Positions 8,846 through 20,886 are shown, counted from the stretch's first letter. The stretch: DNA of 64,000 bases from Coix lacryma-jobi var. lacryma-jobi (GCA_009763385.1 CM019823.1:169228302-169292301), one strand, 5' to 3'. A program made the numbers and translations. Notes: generated by a model not told the origin, from the letters alone.

Positions 8846-11158
8846 CTACAATGCTTCTGCCTTGATCATCTCAGAACCTGGCGCCTCAGTTGCAGGCGGT
8901 GAATACTGGAGCCAGTCTTTTGCGCAGACAAGTGCCTCCACAGTCTCCGGACGAAGAGAGCTTCTGTAGTCATCAAGCATGCGGTTCCCAGTTCCAGCAG
9001 AGAATATGGAGCTGCCACTGCTTACCATCGACATTGGGATGGCCAAGATATCCCGAGCCATCTTCGACAGAGTTGGAAACTTGAGTGTGTTAAGCTTCCA
9101 CCAGTTAAGGATATCAAACTCTTGAATACGTGGAGTGAGGGATTCCTCCAGGTACTGCTCCAGTTCACATTTTGCAGGCTGGCTACTTTGAATCTCAGAA
9201 AGGTACATATCAAAGTCAAGAAGACCATCACTAGTGGAAGGAGGATTTCCCTGATTAACATTCGCGTTAGCAGCGACATTATTAGCTTCAACATAGGCAG
9301 GGGTCAAGGTGAGCGGCTGTGCCACATACTCCCTATACAGCTCATGCAGAGAGTCATTGACAACCTTAACATATTTTGCAGCCTCAGCACCATAAATTTT
9401 AGAGTAACTGAACTCAACAAGCTTCATCTTGAAACGTGGGTCCATAACAACAGCAATGGCTAACACCAGGCTGCAATCTTTCCAGTATTTGTCAAATCTC
9501 TCATGCATATCCTTGGCAATACTGCTGAAGAAGGGATTTTCATGTTCTGTGCCATTGGCTAGCTCAAGCTGAATTTTCCAAGCTTCATGGAAAAAGATGT
9601 TTGCAGTTGGGTTTGCTGAAGCCATGATACTATGTGCAGAGTCATATAGCAGTTTCAGGTAATTACAGCTAGCCTCAACTTTCTTCCAGTCCTCTGCTGA
9701 AGGAGATTCATTATAATTATCATCACATGTCTCCAGTGTAGCAAATGCCTGCTTATAGTCTAAGGCAGCCAGCAACATCAGATAAGTTGTGTTCCACTGG
9801 GTTGTAACATCTAAACAAAGGGTCTTGGCACTGGGAATCTCCAGCTGAAGAGCAATCTCAGCAAACTTCTCCTCACGGCTTGGAGATGCTTTTATGAACT
9901 TGATACTCTCACGGATGTTGTAAATCATACCATGAATCGAAGCAATTACATCCTGAGCAACTACATTCAGGATATGTGCATAGCACCTCACAACAAAGAG
10001 CTGTCCCTTAAGCATGAGGTTGTTCTTATTGGAGAGGTGATCCCTAAGATTTGCACTGTAAATATCATGGGAAGAGCAATCATTATCCAATGTGATAGTG
10101 AATAGCTTATCCTTCATATTCCACTCCGTCAGGCTCGAGCTAATAGCTTCACTAAGTGCATTCTCTGAATGAGGAGAAGACACCATCATGAAGTTGAGCA
10201 TTCTTCGGTGCACTTTCCAATCAGAGTCAATAAACTGCCCAGCAAGAGAAACATAGCCAAGAGTCTGACTGGTTGTCCAGAGTCCAATAGTAAGGCTGAT
10301 CCTTCCTGGCATAGTGCTGAATGCTTGCAACAGGTTTTCTTTCGCTTTCTGGAAAACAGCATACACCTCTCCTTCCATTGTCTCCACATCTACAACTCTG
10401 AAACGAGGCTGCAGACTCTCAATAAAGTTAGTAAAGGATGACTGTTGAACAATATGAAGTGGGTAGTCATGCAAAATGATCATCTTCGCCAGATAAGAGG
10501 AGCTTCGTTCCTGATCAAAAGTAGCATTTGCATAACCAGTGTATCTATAACGCCTCTTAGCAGGACGTTCTACAGTACCCTCCCCATCATTATCAGTGAC
10601 ATGGCCCCCTGCTAGTGGCAGTGTTAGCTTCCTGTCTTGGTCTTTCATAACAGGACAGGAGCCCAGGGTGATGTGCCTTTTGAGATGGCTAGTGCCTGCA
10701 ATTTTTGAGCCAGAACTATACGCAAAGGTTTGCTTGCATAAATTGCAGCATGCTCTTGAGCTCCCCCCTGGCATGGGTTCTATAGTGAAGTGCTCCCAAA
10801 CTAGTGACTTCTTCTTCCGGCGTCTTGTTGTTCGTGGGGTCATCTCAGTATTGACCAATTCATTACCATGGACCATCTCATCACCATTGACCATGTCGTT
10901 AACTGGAACCATCTCATTACCATGGATGAGATCATTAACCTGAACCATCTCATGACCATGCATCATCTCACTGCCTTCAACCATCTCAGTCCCATGAATC
11001 ATCTCATTGCCATGGATCATCTCATCATCATGGGCCATCTCATCTCCATGGATCATCTCACTACCATGGATCATCTCACTAGCATGGATCACACCATTAC
11101 CATCAACCATCTCATTGCCATGCACCATTGCATTATCATTGTTGTTTGGCTCACCCAT
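8846..11158 (-). CDS. BED zinc-finger hAT-derived protein (RICESLEEPER/DAYSLEEPER-like)
   Basis: A 770-codon single coding exon. The open frame extends six codons upstream to a TTG, but the first ATG (MGEPNNND) is at 11158. Residues about 11-100 are fifteen hexads like MIHGNE. A basic patch (RTTRRRKKK) follows, then a BED zinc finger with VWEHF, CCNLC and SHLKRHI. The hAT transposase core follows (LGYVSLAGQFIDSDWKVHRR, VRCYAHILNVVAQD), then the RNase-H-insertion part (FDKYWKDCSLVLAIAVVMDP). It ends in the hAT dimerisation region (LEQYLEESL, FDILNWWKLN, KFPTLSKMARDILAIPMS). The motif that normally holds the first catalytic Asp reads ISLTIGLWTT, with Gly in that place, so transposition activity is unlikely. 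No terminal repeats flank it. In plants the family acts as domesticated nuclear DNA-binding proteins needed for growth. Expression probably starts in the GC-rich exon near 12.6-12.8 kb and splices to 11192. Confidence 0.9.
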   Translation of the reverse strand: MGEPNNNDNAMVHGNEMVDGNGVIHASEMIHGSEMIHGDEMAHDDEMIHGNEMIHGTEMVEGSEMMHGHEMVQVNDLIHGNEMVPVNDMVNGDEMVHGNELVNTEMTPRTTRRRKKKSLVWEHFTIEPMPGGSSRACCNLCKQTFAYSSGSKIAGTSHLKRHITLGSCPVMKDQDRKLTLPLAGGHVTDNDGEGTVERPAKRRYRYTGYANATFDQERSSSYLAKMIILHDYPLHIVQQSSFTNFIESLQPRFRVVDVETMEGEVYAVFQKAKENLLQAFSTMPGRISLTIGLWTTSQTLGYVSLAGQFIDSDWKVHRRMLNFMMVSSPHSENALSEAISSSLTEWNMKDKLFTITLDNDCSSHDIYSANLRDHLSNKNNLMLKGQLFVVRCYAHILNVVAQDVIASIHGMIYNIRESIKFIKASPSREEKFAEIALQLEIPSAKTLCLDVTTQWNTTYLMLLAALDYKQAFATLETCDDNYNESPSAEDWKKVEASCNYLKLLYDSAHSIMASANPTANIFFHEAWKIQLELANGTEHENPFFSSIAKDMHERFDKYWKDCSLVLAIAVVMDPRFKMKLVEFSYSKIYGAEAAKYVKVVNDSLHELYREYVAQPLTLTPAYVEANNVAANANVNQGNPPSTSDGLLDFDMYLSEIQSSQPAKCELEQYLEESLTPRIQEFDILNWWKLNTLKFPTLSKMARDILAIPMSMVSSGSSIFSAGTGNRMLDDYRSSLRPETVEALVCAKDWLQYSPPATEAPGSEMIKAEAL
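10859..11128 (-). repeat. Coding minisatellite, 18-bp unit x15
   Basis: Inside the BED/hAT-derived gene, fifteen consecutive 18-bp units encode variants of M-[VI]-H-G-x-E, with a further partial unit (LVNTE). Copies differ at a few positions, so the array is old enough to have diverged, and the reading frame is kept throughout. The encoded segment is acidic and Met/His-rich with no known domain. Confidence 0.9.
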
Positions 11159-11192
11159 GCTGAAGATACAAGTCAATGGAATCCAAGAATGC

Positions 11193-12555
11193 CTGCCAAT
11201 TTGAATTAATAAATAAATACAATTGTGTTAGGCGCAATTCAGTCACATCATATCACTTGATTGTTTCATGAAAAAGGGACTCCAAACAAACAAAAACTCA
11301 TAGATACACTGTCAAAGTTTTCATGAGAAAATAGACAGACTGCAGATATCCTACATAACTCCATTATTAACAAGATCTGATTCTTTATGGCAGCAGTCCC
11401 AAAATCAAATTTCCAAGTCCAGGTTCAGAGACTGCCAACATTGCAGACATTTTCCAAAAGCTAACCGAGGATTATATTCTGTAATGAACTAGATGACATA
11501 ATGATGACGTCTCAATCATGATGGTATCCAAAAGTACAAAATTATAGAACGTTGTAAGCATGAGAGACAGAGAGATGTAAGCAATGGAGCTATGTTTTTA
11601 AACGTGTATGGATATAGCATGACCATGACAACAGAAAAGTGACCAATATCACCATGTCAGACAAAGCAATGCTGAATGCAAGTAGTTAAACATGTTGAAG
11701 AATTGAAACAGAAAAAAAAAATATGAAGTTCAAGGGCAGGTCCTTCAGCAGAACCATATAAGGCTGCACATAAATAGCTAAAGAACAAAATGCCACCGGT
11801 AACCTAGTCTTTCTGTAGAAACTGAACCATGCTCATCATTTACTTGAACTCCTAGTCAGAAACAAGCCATGGTTGCTGTTGCTGGAACTTCCTATCAAAA
11901 AGATAATTACAGGCATCGAACCTAGCAGTGTTATTGTACTTCGAAGTCATACTCAAATATGACTACCCTGGTCTAGGCACGAGACTCACAAAGATGTAGC
12001 ACTATGCTATGAATCATTTAAGATTCAAACGCTCAGGGTAACATGTATGTACTAGTAATTCTCTAGCTAACAAGACTGATACCGGAATGGGGCACTGTTT
12101 CCCAAAGAACAAACTGATACTGTTTTCTATAAACGCTTCATCTTCACAAAAATCTTAGTAATTCCCTCAGAAAATTGAACCCCTCACAGAAACACGCCAC
12201 AATTTGATCGTACCAGAATACGCTAAAAATCCAAAACATAATCTACAGCGCCAACAGCTCTGACGCGCACCGGGAAAGGGGAAAAAAACTACGACAAAAT
12301 TCGCCCCAAAACAAAACAACAATTCCCAGCAACGCTCCCTCCCGGCGAAGCGCTTGCTCCCCTACAGGCTACAGATCCGACGAGCCGAGCCCAGTCAAAC
12401 GGAGCCCAACGGACCAACTCGAAAGGCGCACCAAAATCTAAACCACGAACCAATCCATTCCGAAAGCTACGAGCAGCGCGGATTTAGGAGACGGAGCACG
12501 CGGGAGGAGCAGAGGAGGGCCAGGAGAGGAGGGGTTTGGGGTTTGGGAGGCTTAC
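11193..12555 (-). other. Probable 5'UTR intron of the BED/hAT-derived gene
   Basis: On the minus strand a GTAAGC donor (plus 12550-12555) follows a GC-rich exon, and an acceptor ...AATTGGCAG (plus 11193-11195) lies 34 bp before the ATG at 11158. The interval is AT-rich and has no long frame. Introns in the 5'UTR are usual for this gene group. Inferred from sequence only. Confidence 0.6.
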
Positions 12556-12815
12556 GTAGTACGGGGGAGGAAGCGGGGCGCAGCGGAGGCGGAACCAAAC
12601 CGGGGGCTCAGCTTGCTTGGTGGCGGTGCAGACGAATTTAGGGCTCGGCCCAAGAAGGACGAAGGCCGGGCGAGCAAACCCTAGATCCTGTGGGCGGGGG
12701 GGAGAGGACGAGCCGGGAGAGAGGAGAGGGCTTGGACCCGTAGAGGGAGAGAGAGATCGGAGGGGTCTGCTGGTGGCTGCGGACGCGGAACCGCCCGGTG
12801 CGGGGGATTTAATGG
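12556..12815 (-). promoter_or_regulatory. GC-rich first (untranslated) exon and core promoter of the BED/hAT-derived gene
   Basis: A GC-rich island with GGGAGAG purine runs, TCTCTC pyrimidine runs on the sense (minus) strand, and no TATA box. The transcription start should lie here, upstream of the intron donor at 12555. The exact start is not visible. Confidence 0.4.
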
Positions 12816-13410
12816 GCTAGCGGCCCATGGCGATGGGCCTCGTGAGCTGGCGCGCGCTGTGAGGCTGGCGGTGGACCAGGTGGGGGCCTCTCCGCGCGTG
12901 GAACAGGCTGGGTGGGGGTCTGTCTTTGGGCGGGGCGGTTTCCTCGTCTCGTGAGGAGTTTCCTGGTCTGTGGTTCGTTCGCGCAAAATATGGATCGGCG
13001 CGGTGTGGGGGCTTGGTGGTGATGGACGACGGATGGCGGCCGCAGCACGGCGCTGGATTGGATGGCGTCTTGGGTTGGGCCTTCGGCCGGACGCAGCGAT
13101 GGAGCTGGCCATCTGGACGGTTCGCAATTCGCATCCCTTTGGACCAATAGGCCAGAGGACCCAGCTCTACAATCGAAAAGCAGGGCCACTCTCCAAAGGC
13201 CAGCGGCTGGCCTATTATTGCGCGTGGTGTGCGGTCTATGGCGCACGCGTCCGATATGGTTTAGGTGCCTTGTTGAGCGCTTTGTTCTGGGCAATTTCGG
13301 TGTTGTGAGTTTCAAAATAAAAGAGAGAGTGAGCGCTGTGAAAGAAAATCTATTTTCGGGGGACTGAAGAAAATACCCTGACCCGCTTAACAAAATTGCA
13401 ATCATTACTA
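12816..13410. other. GC-rich spacer without recognised gene
   Basis: Several overlapping frames of about 100-200 codons exist on both strands but none has a domain or monocot coding pattern, and they arise from base composition. It could be part of a shared upstream region. Confidence 0.4.
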
Positions 13411-13660
13411 CTCCCTTCATCCTACGTTATAAGTCATTCCAAGAATTTTGTAGAGTCAAAGTTTTATAAATTTGACCAAATTTATATAATAATATTATTA
13501 TAATATTTATGATATCAACCAAGTATCATTCTTTATTAGTTATATTTTCATAGTATACCTATTTAATGTCACACATTTTGTATTATAATTTTGATCAAAC
13601 TTGAAAAAAAATTGATTCTCCAATATTCTTGTAATGACTTGTAATTTAAAATGAAGAGAG
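13411..13660. mobile_element. Stowaway-like MITE (Tc1/mariner)
   Basis: A 250-bp element with TA at 13409-13410 and 13661-13662. The left end is CTCCCTTCATCCTACGTTAT, and the right end reads back as CTCTCTTCATTTTAAATTAC. The interior inverted pair AGTCATTCCAAGAATTTTGT / ATATTCTTGTAATGACTTG shows it can fold back on itself. Confidence 0.8.
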
Positions 13661-13674
13661 TACTAAGGAAAATA

Positions 13675-13863
13675 GAAGAGGGTTACTTTGATGCAGTTGC
13701 ATAGAAATTGTTACCGTGGAATGTTAGGAGGTGCGATGTCGACTGTCCCTAGATCCATAGAATGTTAGGAGGTGCAAATTATTACCCTAGAATGTTAGGA
13801 GGTGCTACTGAAGAATGTTAGAAGAGGGTTACTTTGATGCAGTTGCGTGTAATTTGTTACCCT
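13675..13863. repeat. Imperfect direct repeats
   Basis: GAAGAGGGTTACTTTGATGC occurs at 13675 and again at 13821, 146 bp apart. Between them GAATGTTAGGAGGTGC occurs three times. This looks like a local tandem duplication with drift; no coding potential. Confidence 0.7.
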
Positions 13864-13919
13864 AGATCCTTCTCTGATCATTCGTCATGGTCTTTTGCGA
13901 GGAGCTACGAGCATTTTTT

Positions 13920-14080
13920 ATGTATTATAAGATGTTTTGGTTTTTTAGATATATTGTTTTAATTATGTGATATTCACTATGTCTAAATATATAGTAAAAA
14001 TAATATAGTTGCAGATGTCAAAACGTCTTATAAATTATAATATATATCAAAACGTCGTATAATTTGGAATGGAGGGAGTA
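13920..14080. mobile_element. Degenerate Stowaway-like MITE
   Basis: The right end TAATTTGGAATGGAGGGAG, followed by TA at 14081-14082, is a typical Stowaway terminus. The left end near 13920 (TGTATTATAAGATGTTTTGG) is less clear. The interior repeats TCAAAACGTC(T/G)TATAA twice. Confidence 0.45.
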
Positions 14081-14082
14081 AT

Positions 14083-15239
14083 ATACCGTTAGTATTTGCA
14101 CAATTACACTTTACAATGATTTTTTTAATAAATGTACTAAATTCAATTATAGCGAACACAAGTGACTGCCAAGAACGCTCGTGTCGTTATATGTAATACA
14201 TGTTTCAACATATTGTATTTACAGCTGCAAGCATAGGGCTAGATATCAATCTAGCTCGACTCGTTATGGATCAGTATACAAACGGGCGAGAAGACTAGCT
14301 CAGCTCGGCTCGCTCATTCCCCCTTCACGTACGGCCAGCCCTAGCTTGCAGTCATCATCATATCCACGGGATGTGGAACAAAAGGTCCTCCAATCCTGTC
14401 GAATAGAACGAGCTACCATAGGAGAGGGAGGCCCTTCAGAAGGGTAGCACGAGGTGTCAGCATATCAGTACCCAATTAACCTTTCATCTATGGAGATGGT
14501 GGCTGGTGATGGTAACAAAGAACGAGCAGATAGTGGTGCAAATAGTAGGAGATCCACGTGAGCAAATTTTTCTCACCATTGCAAATTTTCACACTCGCGT
14601 TGCAACCTTGAATTTATTTCATACTCGTTTAAACCCTCTCACCATTGCATTTTTCTCACCTGAAACCTTGTGTTTTTCTCTTTTTTTTTTCCTTTTCCAC
14701 TCAGATCTTCTAAGGCTCGCAAAAGAGCACACACATGGAGAACATAACTTAACGCGGAATGGTGATTTTTTCCAAGTTCTAAAAGATTAGAAGAATGAAT
14801 TAGGAGTAGGAGAAGAGTTTTTTTTAACCTCACTAAAAAAACATGAATTAGGAGGAGGTTTAGCGATCGGACAGTCCTTGCATCCTCGAAACTGAAGGTG
14901 TTCCAACAACAATCACAAGATCAAAAGGCAGTAGTGAAGGTTTTTTTTTTTTGTCAAGATGATCAACACCGCATAGAGTGTTCACGCAAAGAGGTCACCA
15001 GCAACGTTCCATACTACATCTTGGGAGAGAACCTGCAACGTACATCCAAAACAAGTGACCATCATGCATGCATGCTGGTCACTACCACCTCCAGGTTCCA
15101 TGGAACAACCCTACCTTACCGACTACTCCGTAGCTAGTTTACTACACTACTACCCCTCCTCGTTCCTCAAAGCTACCTGCTAATCCTGCTGCCATGTCAT
15201 GCCGGTCTCCGAGCCGATGCCAGTGCTAGTGACATCGTC
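14083..15239. other. Intergenic region downstream of GIF1
   Basis: No gene recognised. The segment next to 15239 should hold the GIF1 3'UTR. Short T- and A-runs (for example 14940-14952) occur; short frames lack domains. Confidence 0.5.
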
Positions 15240-18169
15240 TTAACTGCCTTCTTCCTCGGTGCCTGCTTTCAGGTACTCGCCGTCCCCGCTCTGGGCGCCG
15301 GAGCTAGTGCCACCCCTTACGTCAACCGACAGCGAGGTCGATCCCTCTTTGGTGCCACTGCTGCTGCGGCCAAAGCCTGAGAACATGCCGGCGTTCATCA
15401 TGCTGTTGCCGGCGCCAGCGCCAGCAGCACCGCCCATGCTGGCCTCACCGTGGAGGATGTTGAACCCACTGGTTGTGCCACCGCTGCCGCCCGAAGCCAT
15501 GCCCAGCTGGCCGTGCGCCGCTTGCTGCTGCTGGAGTGGTGACAGGGACGGGTGCGCGTACATCATGGAAGACCGCGCCGCCATTAGCGACTGCGGGCTC
15601 ATCATCTGCCCGGACTGCGGAGGCATGTACCGAGGGCCCGGCTGCATCATCAGGTTGGATGGGTACTGCAGACATGTCAAGTGAGATGAGCCGTGAGCGA
15701 CGCAACCCTTGATTGGCTAATGGAAATGCTTGGGTGTTAGCATTAGCAGTACCTGTGACAGCGGTGCTGTCTGCGGCGGCTGGCTGTCAGCGATGGCGGC
15801 AAGGTACATGAGGTTGTGCTGGAGCTTAGCTTGGTGCCTGCAAGACAACATAAGGTGGCAGGCACGAGAACACTCAGCTTACGGGGATATCTATACTAGT
15901 TCATTGCACTACGAATCATGCTCATGCATGATTGTTGACAGATAAATAAGTCTCTTTTACCAGGTGTCACAAGTAAGCAGTGAACAGATGAACATCCATG
16001 TTATTACTTGGAACGATGATTGAGAAAGAAACATCAGAAGTTGCTCAGTTATGGAAACACTATAGAAGGTGTGATATATGACATTGACATGATGCCATTA
16101 CAGGCCTAAACAGTAGACTGAACAAAACAGTACATGGTTGGTGCTACAGAACTAATCACTTGCTTTTATCACGTGAACAATTGGCAAATATATTAATCAA
16201 TGCATGAGCTACAGCAGACTAACCAGTATTATATTGGAGTGAGCAAATATGGAATCATTCATCGCGAAAGGCGCATTTTAGCAAGAGACATATTTTAACA
16301 GTCGACAAATTAGGCTTGTTTGATGCTAGACTGAACAAAGGGGCATTATTGTCCATGTTAACACAAGTCACAGCTGCTACAGGCTAGCTGCTACTACATC
16401 CATCCATAACAACCATGCATGGAGATTAACATGAAAGTCAGTAACTCACCGTTCGCACTCCTCCATCTTGCCATTGTTCTGGTTGTCGAGGATGGCCAGG
16501 ATCAGCTGCTTGTTCTCATCCAGGTACTGCACAGTTCAGAGTCGAAAACGTATTAGCTTGTCAATACAATCCAGTAGACGGATGTATTAATGGATCTATC
16601 ATCACTGACCACAGACGGAGCGTTTACTATCTCATCCATGTACTGCTATTCAGCTAACGAAGAAATCAAAGTCTCAAATACACTTTGCAGACCAGTGAAC
16701 GATTTACTTGGCCGTCAGGCGGAGCATTTGCTCCTCGACTGACCAACACAGCAGTTCATCCCCAATGAACTGCCGGGGAGATTCTCAATGATTGATACCC
16801 AAACGTAGTACGCCGCTCCCAATCTAAAGATCAATCATTGACTGACACGGGAGCATGCAAACATAGGCATCAGGCAAGGTCAGGACATGCAGTCCGCAGT
16901 CCGGGCCCCTGGCTGTTAGCATTTCGGCGTTTGGCTGTGAAGCTGGAGCCTTTTACGGGTCTAACAGTCAAACTCCAATGGGCGGCCGGCAGTACAGCGC
17001 ACGCGAACCTACATTCGCTCCTACCCACATGAATTCCAGGATATGGACCAGATCATGCTTTGCCACAGCACGGCCAATAAGAATAAGGGCCTGTCTGCTG
17101 TGAGCTTGTGACCACTCAGTGTCTGCAAAATTACTTATACAAAAGAAAAAAGAAAGAAAACAAGCAGGTAATAAGATAGTATTTGATACCACTAGTCCTT
17201 TTATAAGTTTCCTTTGATGGAATATCCCAACCATTTGATATCGATGCAAATGTCACAGCTTTTATATGTTTCCTTCGATGGAAATATCCCACATGATGCC
17301 GCCTGGTCAGGCTTTAAAGATCGCTAGGCAGGAGACAGGTGCAGGGTGCAGGCCTGCCATCGTTACTGCTTGCGAAAAACAGCAGGGGGGTGTATGATCA
17401 TTCACAGCAGGTCACCAACCAAACCGGGCTACAAAGGGTTGTGGTTTAGATGCGGAGATAATGGAGGTGCTCAAATCATGTGGGCTACAACAGCAAAAGA
17501 ATAGACTGCGGCAGTTTGAACTGCAGAAGCGAGGGACCATCCTGAAAACACATCAATATAAAATATAGCACAAAGACATCGGATCAATCGAAAGGTGAAA
17601 AAAGAAAAAAAAAAGAAATCAACACGAAGCACAGAAGAGAAGGGATAAACTGAAAGCCCTATGTACCAGGAAGTGTGAACTAGTACAACTATATCGAATA
17701 TCATGTAAGATTGATAAAAAAGAGAGGGGTATTTTCCAGTCCTCACAAAGAATATTTGCATCTATACAGATTATTAAAAAAAAAATGCAAGTAAAAGCGA
17801 AGATACTGCTGCAGAGAAAGATCAAGAAAGCAAGAGATTGGGAAAGATTTCAGGGAGGGTGGAAAGCGAGAAAAAAAAGGAGAACTTTGACTCATATCTG
17901 ATACTCTGACGAGCAAACGATTGGAAAAAACGAGCAAAGAGGAAAGGAGAAAGAAAGCCAGGATCCAAAAAGCGACCGCAAAGGCAAGATCACGGCCCAA
18001 ACAAAGAAGAAAAGATTCAAAGACACGAGGATAGATCGGGGGCGGGGAGGGATGGGGGGATTGGGATTAGGATCATGACCTGCTGGATGAGATCGGTGGT
18101 CACAGCGGCAGGCGAGGTGTAGCCCCCAATCATGTTCTGGTTCATCTGCATCAGGTGTTGCTGCTGCAT
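15240..18169 (-). CDS. GIF1: GRF1-interacting factor 1 (GIF1 / ANGUSTIFOLIA3), SSXT/SNH coactivator
   Basis: Transcriptional coactivator that binds growth-regulating factors (GRFs) and recruits SWI/SNF remodellers to drive cell proliferation in leaves and meristems. Four exons on the minus strand join in frame: 18080-18169 (MQQQHLMQMNQNMIGGY...), 16450-16526 (YLDENKQLILAILDNQNNGK), 15753-15837 (HQAKLQHNLMYLAAIADSQP) and 15240-15665 (from YPSNLMMQPG to TEEEGS, stop TAA). Total 225 residues. The first three exons hold the SNH domain that contacts GRFs; the last encodes the Met/Gln/Gly/Ser-rich tail (QQQQAAHGQLGMASGGSGG) typical of GIFs. All splice sites are GT/AG, and the 1.5-kb first intron is normal for the gene. 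Length and order match grass GIF1. GIF2/GIF3 paralogues are shorter and less similar in the tail, so GIF1 is the best call. Confidence 0.93.
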
Positions 18170-18430
18170 TCCAAAACCACCACTGCCAAAAGCTTACGTT
18201 CCCTCGCTGCCTCTCTGCGCAGGCCGCCGCCGCCGCCGCCGCTTCCTCTTCTCCTGCACAGCTTCTTCTCCGCTGCGGTTGCTTTCGAACAGGCCGCTGG
18301 AGAAAAAGCTGGAGAGGGGGGCAGAGAGAAAGGGGGGCAGAGGGGGGGATTCCGTTCCCTTGCGGGTTGCGGCTTCTTGGGGTTTTGGCGAGAGATGAGA
18401 TGAGATGAGAGCGGCGGGGGTTTTGCGCAG
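18170..18430 (-). promoter_or_regulatory. GIF1 5' leader and proximal promoter
   Basis: Directly upstream of the GIF1 ATG, this stretch is rich in CCGCCG and pyrimidine runs on the sense strand, and includes a (GAGAT)n run near 18389-18408 on plus. Such CT-rich leaders are common in plant developmental genes. No TATA box assigned. Confidence 0.45.
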
Positions 18431-19302
18431 GTCAGGCCGCGCTGCCCGTCTCTTGCTGGCTGCCCTGGTTTTGGTTCCCTTCTTTAAAAAGAGGAAGGAG
18501 TGTCTCTCTGTGCCTTCTTGCCATGGAGTGGCAAAGTTTTGAAATCGAGTAAAACTTTTTACTATGCCATGTAGTAACTTTTGATACCAGGCCTACAGAA
18601 AAGCTTGGTAACTTTCGCCCTGGGGCAGCCAGCACCACAGCGAAAGGATTGGGGATTTGATTCTTTAAAAATGACCACTACAGTGGCCTCAGCGAAAACA
18701 AATCAAGCTTTATGCAGTGAAAGCGTTGTCCGCATAATTTGTGCGTCTGCACGCCCGGAGAGTCAGCATGTCTGGGGGAGGCAGCACTGTCATGCTGGCC
18801 TTACAGTAATCTGGGTTCAGGGACTGCATAATCTGGGCAATTTGTGGGCAGGCTAGATTTCGTGATGCGGCGCCGTGTCCAATGCCCCAATAGCCTAATG
18901 TAGTAGTACTCGTATCGTACATCGGTTTGGTGTCCAAACCCTCCTACCATATATACTCCGAACCATATGCTACCTCCAACAACAAAAAAATAAAAAAATA
19001 AAATTCTCATTCCCCCAAATCAAACAATCATAAAATTGACTAAATATTTATAAAAATAATATCAACATTCGTATTTGGATTTTACTACAACATACGCGTG
19101 TAGGTAGATATCCGGCGTGCACATCTCCTCACAACAGTTTTCAGTCGCAAAAAAAAACACAGCAGTTATTCTTCACAAGCTCCGGCATCCACGCCCCGCC
19201 GCCGCCACCGCACATGGCCAGCAGGGATTTCGTCGAAGCTTCACGGTCACAGAGCTCCAATAAAACCTTAGCTCGCCCACGACGCCACCTCTCACCCCTT
19301 CC

Positions 19303-19452
19303 TCGCCATCACGATAGACGCTCCCCCGTCAACCCCCCCCCCCCCCCCCCCCCCCCAAGTCGTTCATCGACCATCCCGACCCCTTCCTCACCATCACGAT
19401 GGACAAATCTCCCCCGCCAACTCCCCTAAGTCGTCCATCGACCATCCCCACC
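19303..19452. repeat. Two-copy tandem repeat with C24 run
   Basis: The block CACGAT(A/G)GAC...AAGTCGT(T/C)CATCGACCATCC occurs twice in about 150 bp. The first copy is interrupted by 24 consecutive C (19333-19356). Confidence 0.75.
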
Positions 19453-20886
19453 GCCTAGATTACATGCCTTATGGCCATTCTATAACCCACTAGAGTTGGG
19501 GAGAAGAAGGAAGAGCTCATCGGAACCCTAGAGGAGAGAGGTGGATGCCTACCTGCGCAATCGTCGCTGAATCTGGCAGATCGGCTATCGCCACCTTCAG
19601 ATTCGGTGGATCTGCCACCGCCACCTCCGGATTCAACAGATCCATCATCGTTGTCGTCACATTCGCCATGGTCGCGTGTGGGGAAGGCAGTGGGGCGCGG
19701 GGATGAGATCGCGCAGGAGGTTGTCGCCAAAAAGAGGGAGAGAGGGATGAGGGAGAGGTGCGCAGGTATAAAAGGTGGAAGGTGTGTGGGTGCCTTGGCT
19801 AGCGCGTACGTGCCCATATAAATAATTTCTTATCATATTTTAATGAGGTTTATTATATAAAAATAATTAATTTCATAATAACTAAAATTGTTGTAAAATA
19901 GGTCAAGCATAGGATGATTTAACTCCCTAGAAAGAAAGAAAACCATTTTTTAAGACCCAAAACGTACCATATAAACATACTGCTGACTATATAAGAAAGT
20001 TAAACAAGAAAGGTAAGTTATTTCGTGCCTCAGCTCGAAGGGCAGGAAAATTGTGGTTTCAGCGATGGGATGTCCCTTGTGTTCCATTCGAGTGGATCCT
20101 GCATTGTAGGCGTCAAGGACTCTGTGCCTATGTGCTGCATCCTCACCACACCTCCCGCATCACTGTCGTCGCGTGCCTGCGAGCGGTCCGCCCACCTCGC
20201 CATTGCCCACACGCACCGCCTCTACGATGTCTGCACACCATCCCCACTGAGAGATCCTCCTGTTGGTGGCCCTCTTGGGCGATAGTTGCTTAGAGAACAA
20301 AGGGAGTGAATGTTATGGGGAGAGAGAGAAGCGCACAAACAAAGACACATGACATGGTGAAGGACATGCAATTAGAGTTTTTTTGCCCCACTATCAAAAA
20401 TATTACGTTGAGCATCTTGCAAATATGGCTAGTATGGAAACAGATGTGATTTTGGGATTAAGACTACCCTTGTGGCATGTTTGGCTTGTTGTGCATCACG
20501 CCAAAACAAATAAGCTATACTTGCAACAAGATTAGGAAGTGAACCAAACATAAGGCTACACTTTTGTGCTGAGTTATGGCAAGTTCATATAGTGATCCAA
20601 AATGACCCCTGGTCGACTGCATATTGCTAGTGTTTTGTCATCGATAATATAACTGTGACACATTTTGCGCAAGATGAAAGTAGATGGTAGCACAAGGCAC
20701 AAGGGACACTTTCATAAAGATTTAGCCCCTCATATGGAGCTAATAACTTGCATCATGTTTTGATGGATTGTATTGATCTTACTCATAGATGAATAGTAGA
20801 CTATTGGATACTAAACCAAGGCTCTCTACCCCCATCTTACAGATCCTATGGCTAGGATACAAAAACAAGTCATCTTCAATAGATTG

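Noticed and set aside
8846..11176. Start of the BED/hAT-derived protein at 11176
   Set aside because: The codon there is TTG and lies just downstream of a splice acceptor; the first ATG in frame is at 11158, giving 770 residues.
12681..13420. Overlapping frames of 100-200 codons on both strands
   Set aside because: No domains, low-complexity Pro/Arg content, and the region is the GC-rich upstream part of the BED gene.
19455..19817. Minus-strand frame of 120 codons
   Set aside because: Ser/Gly/Pro low complexity in a repeat-rich stretch with no homology I can recognise.
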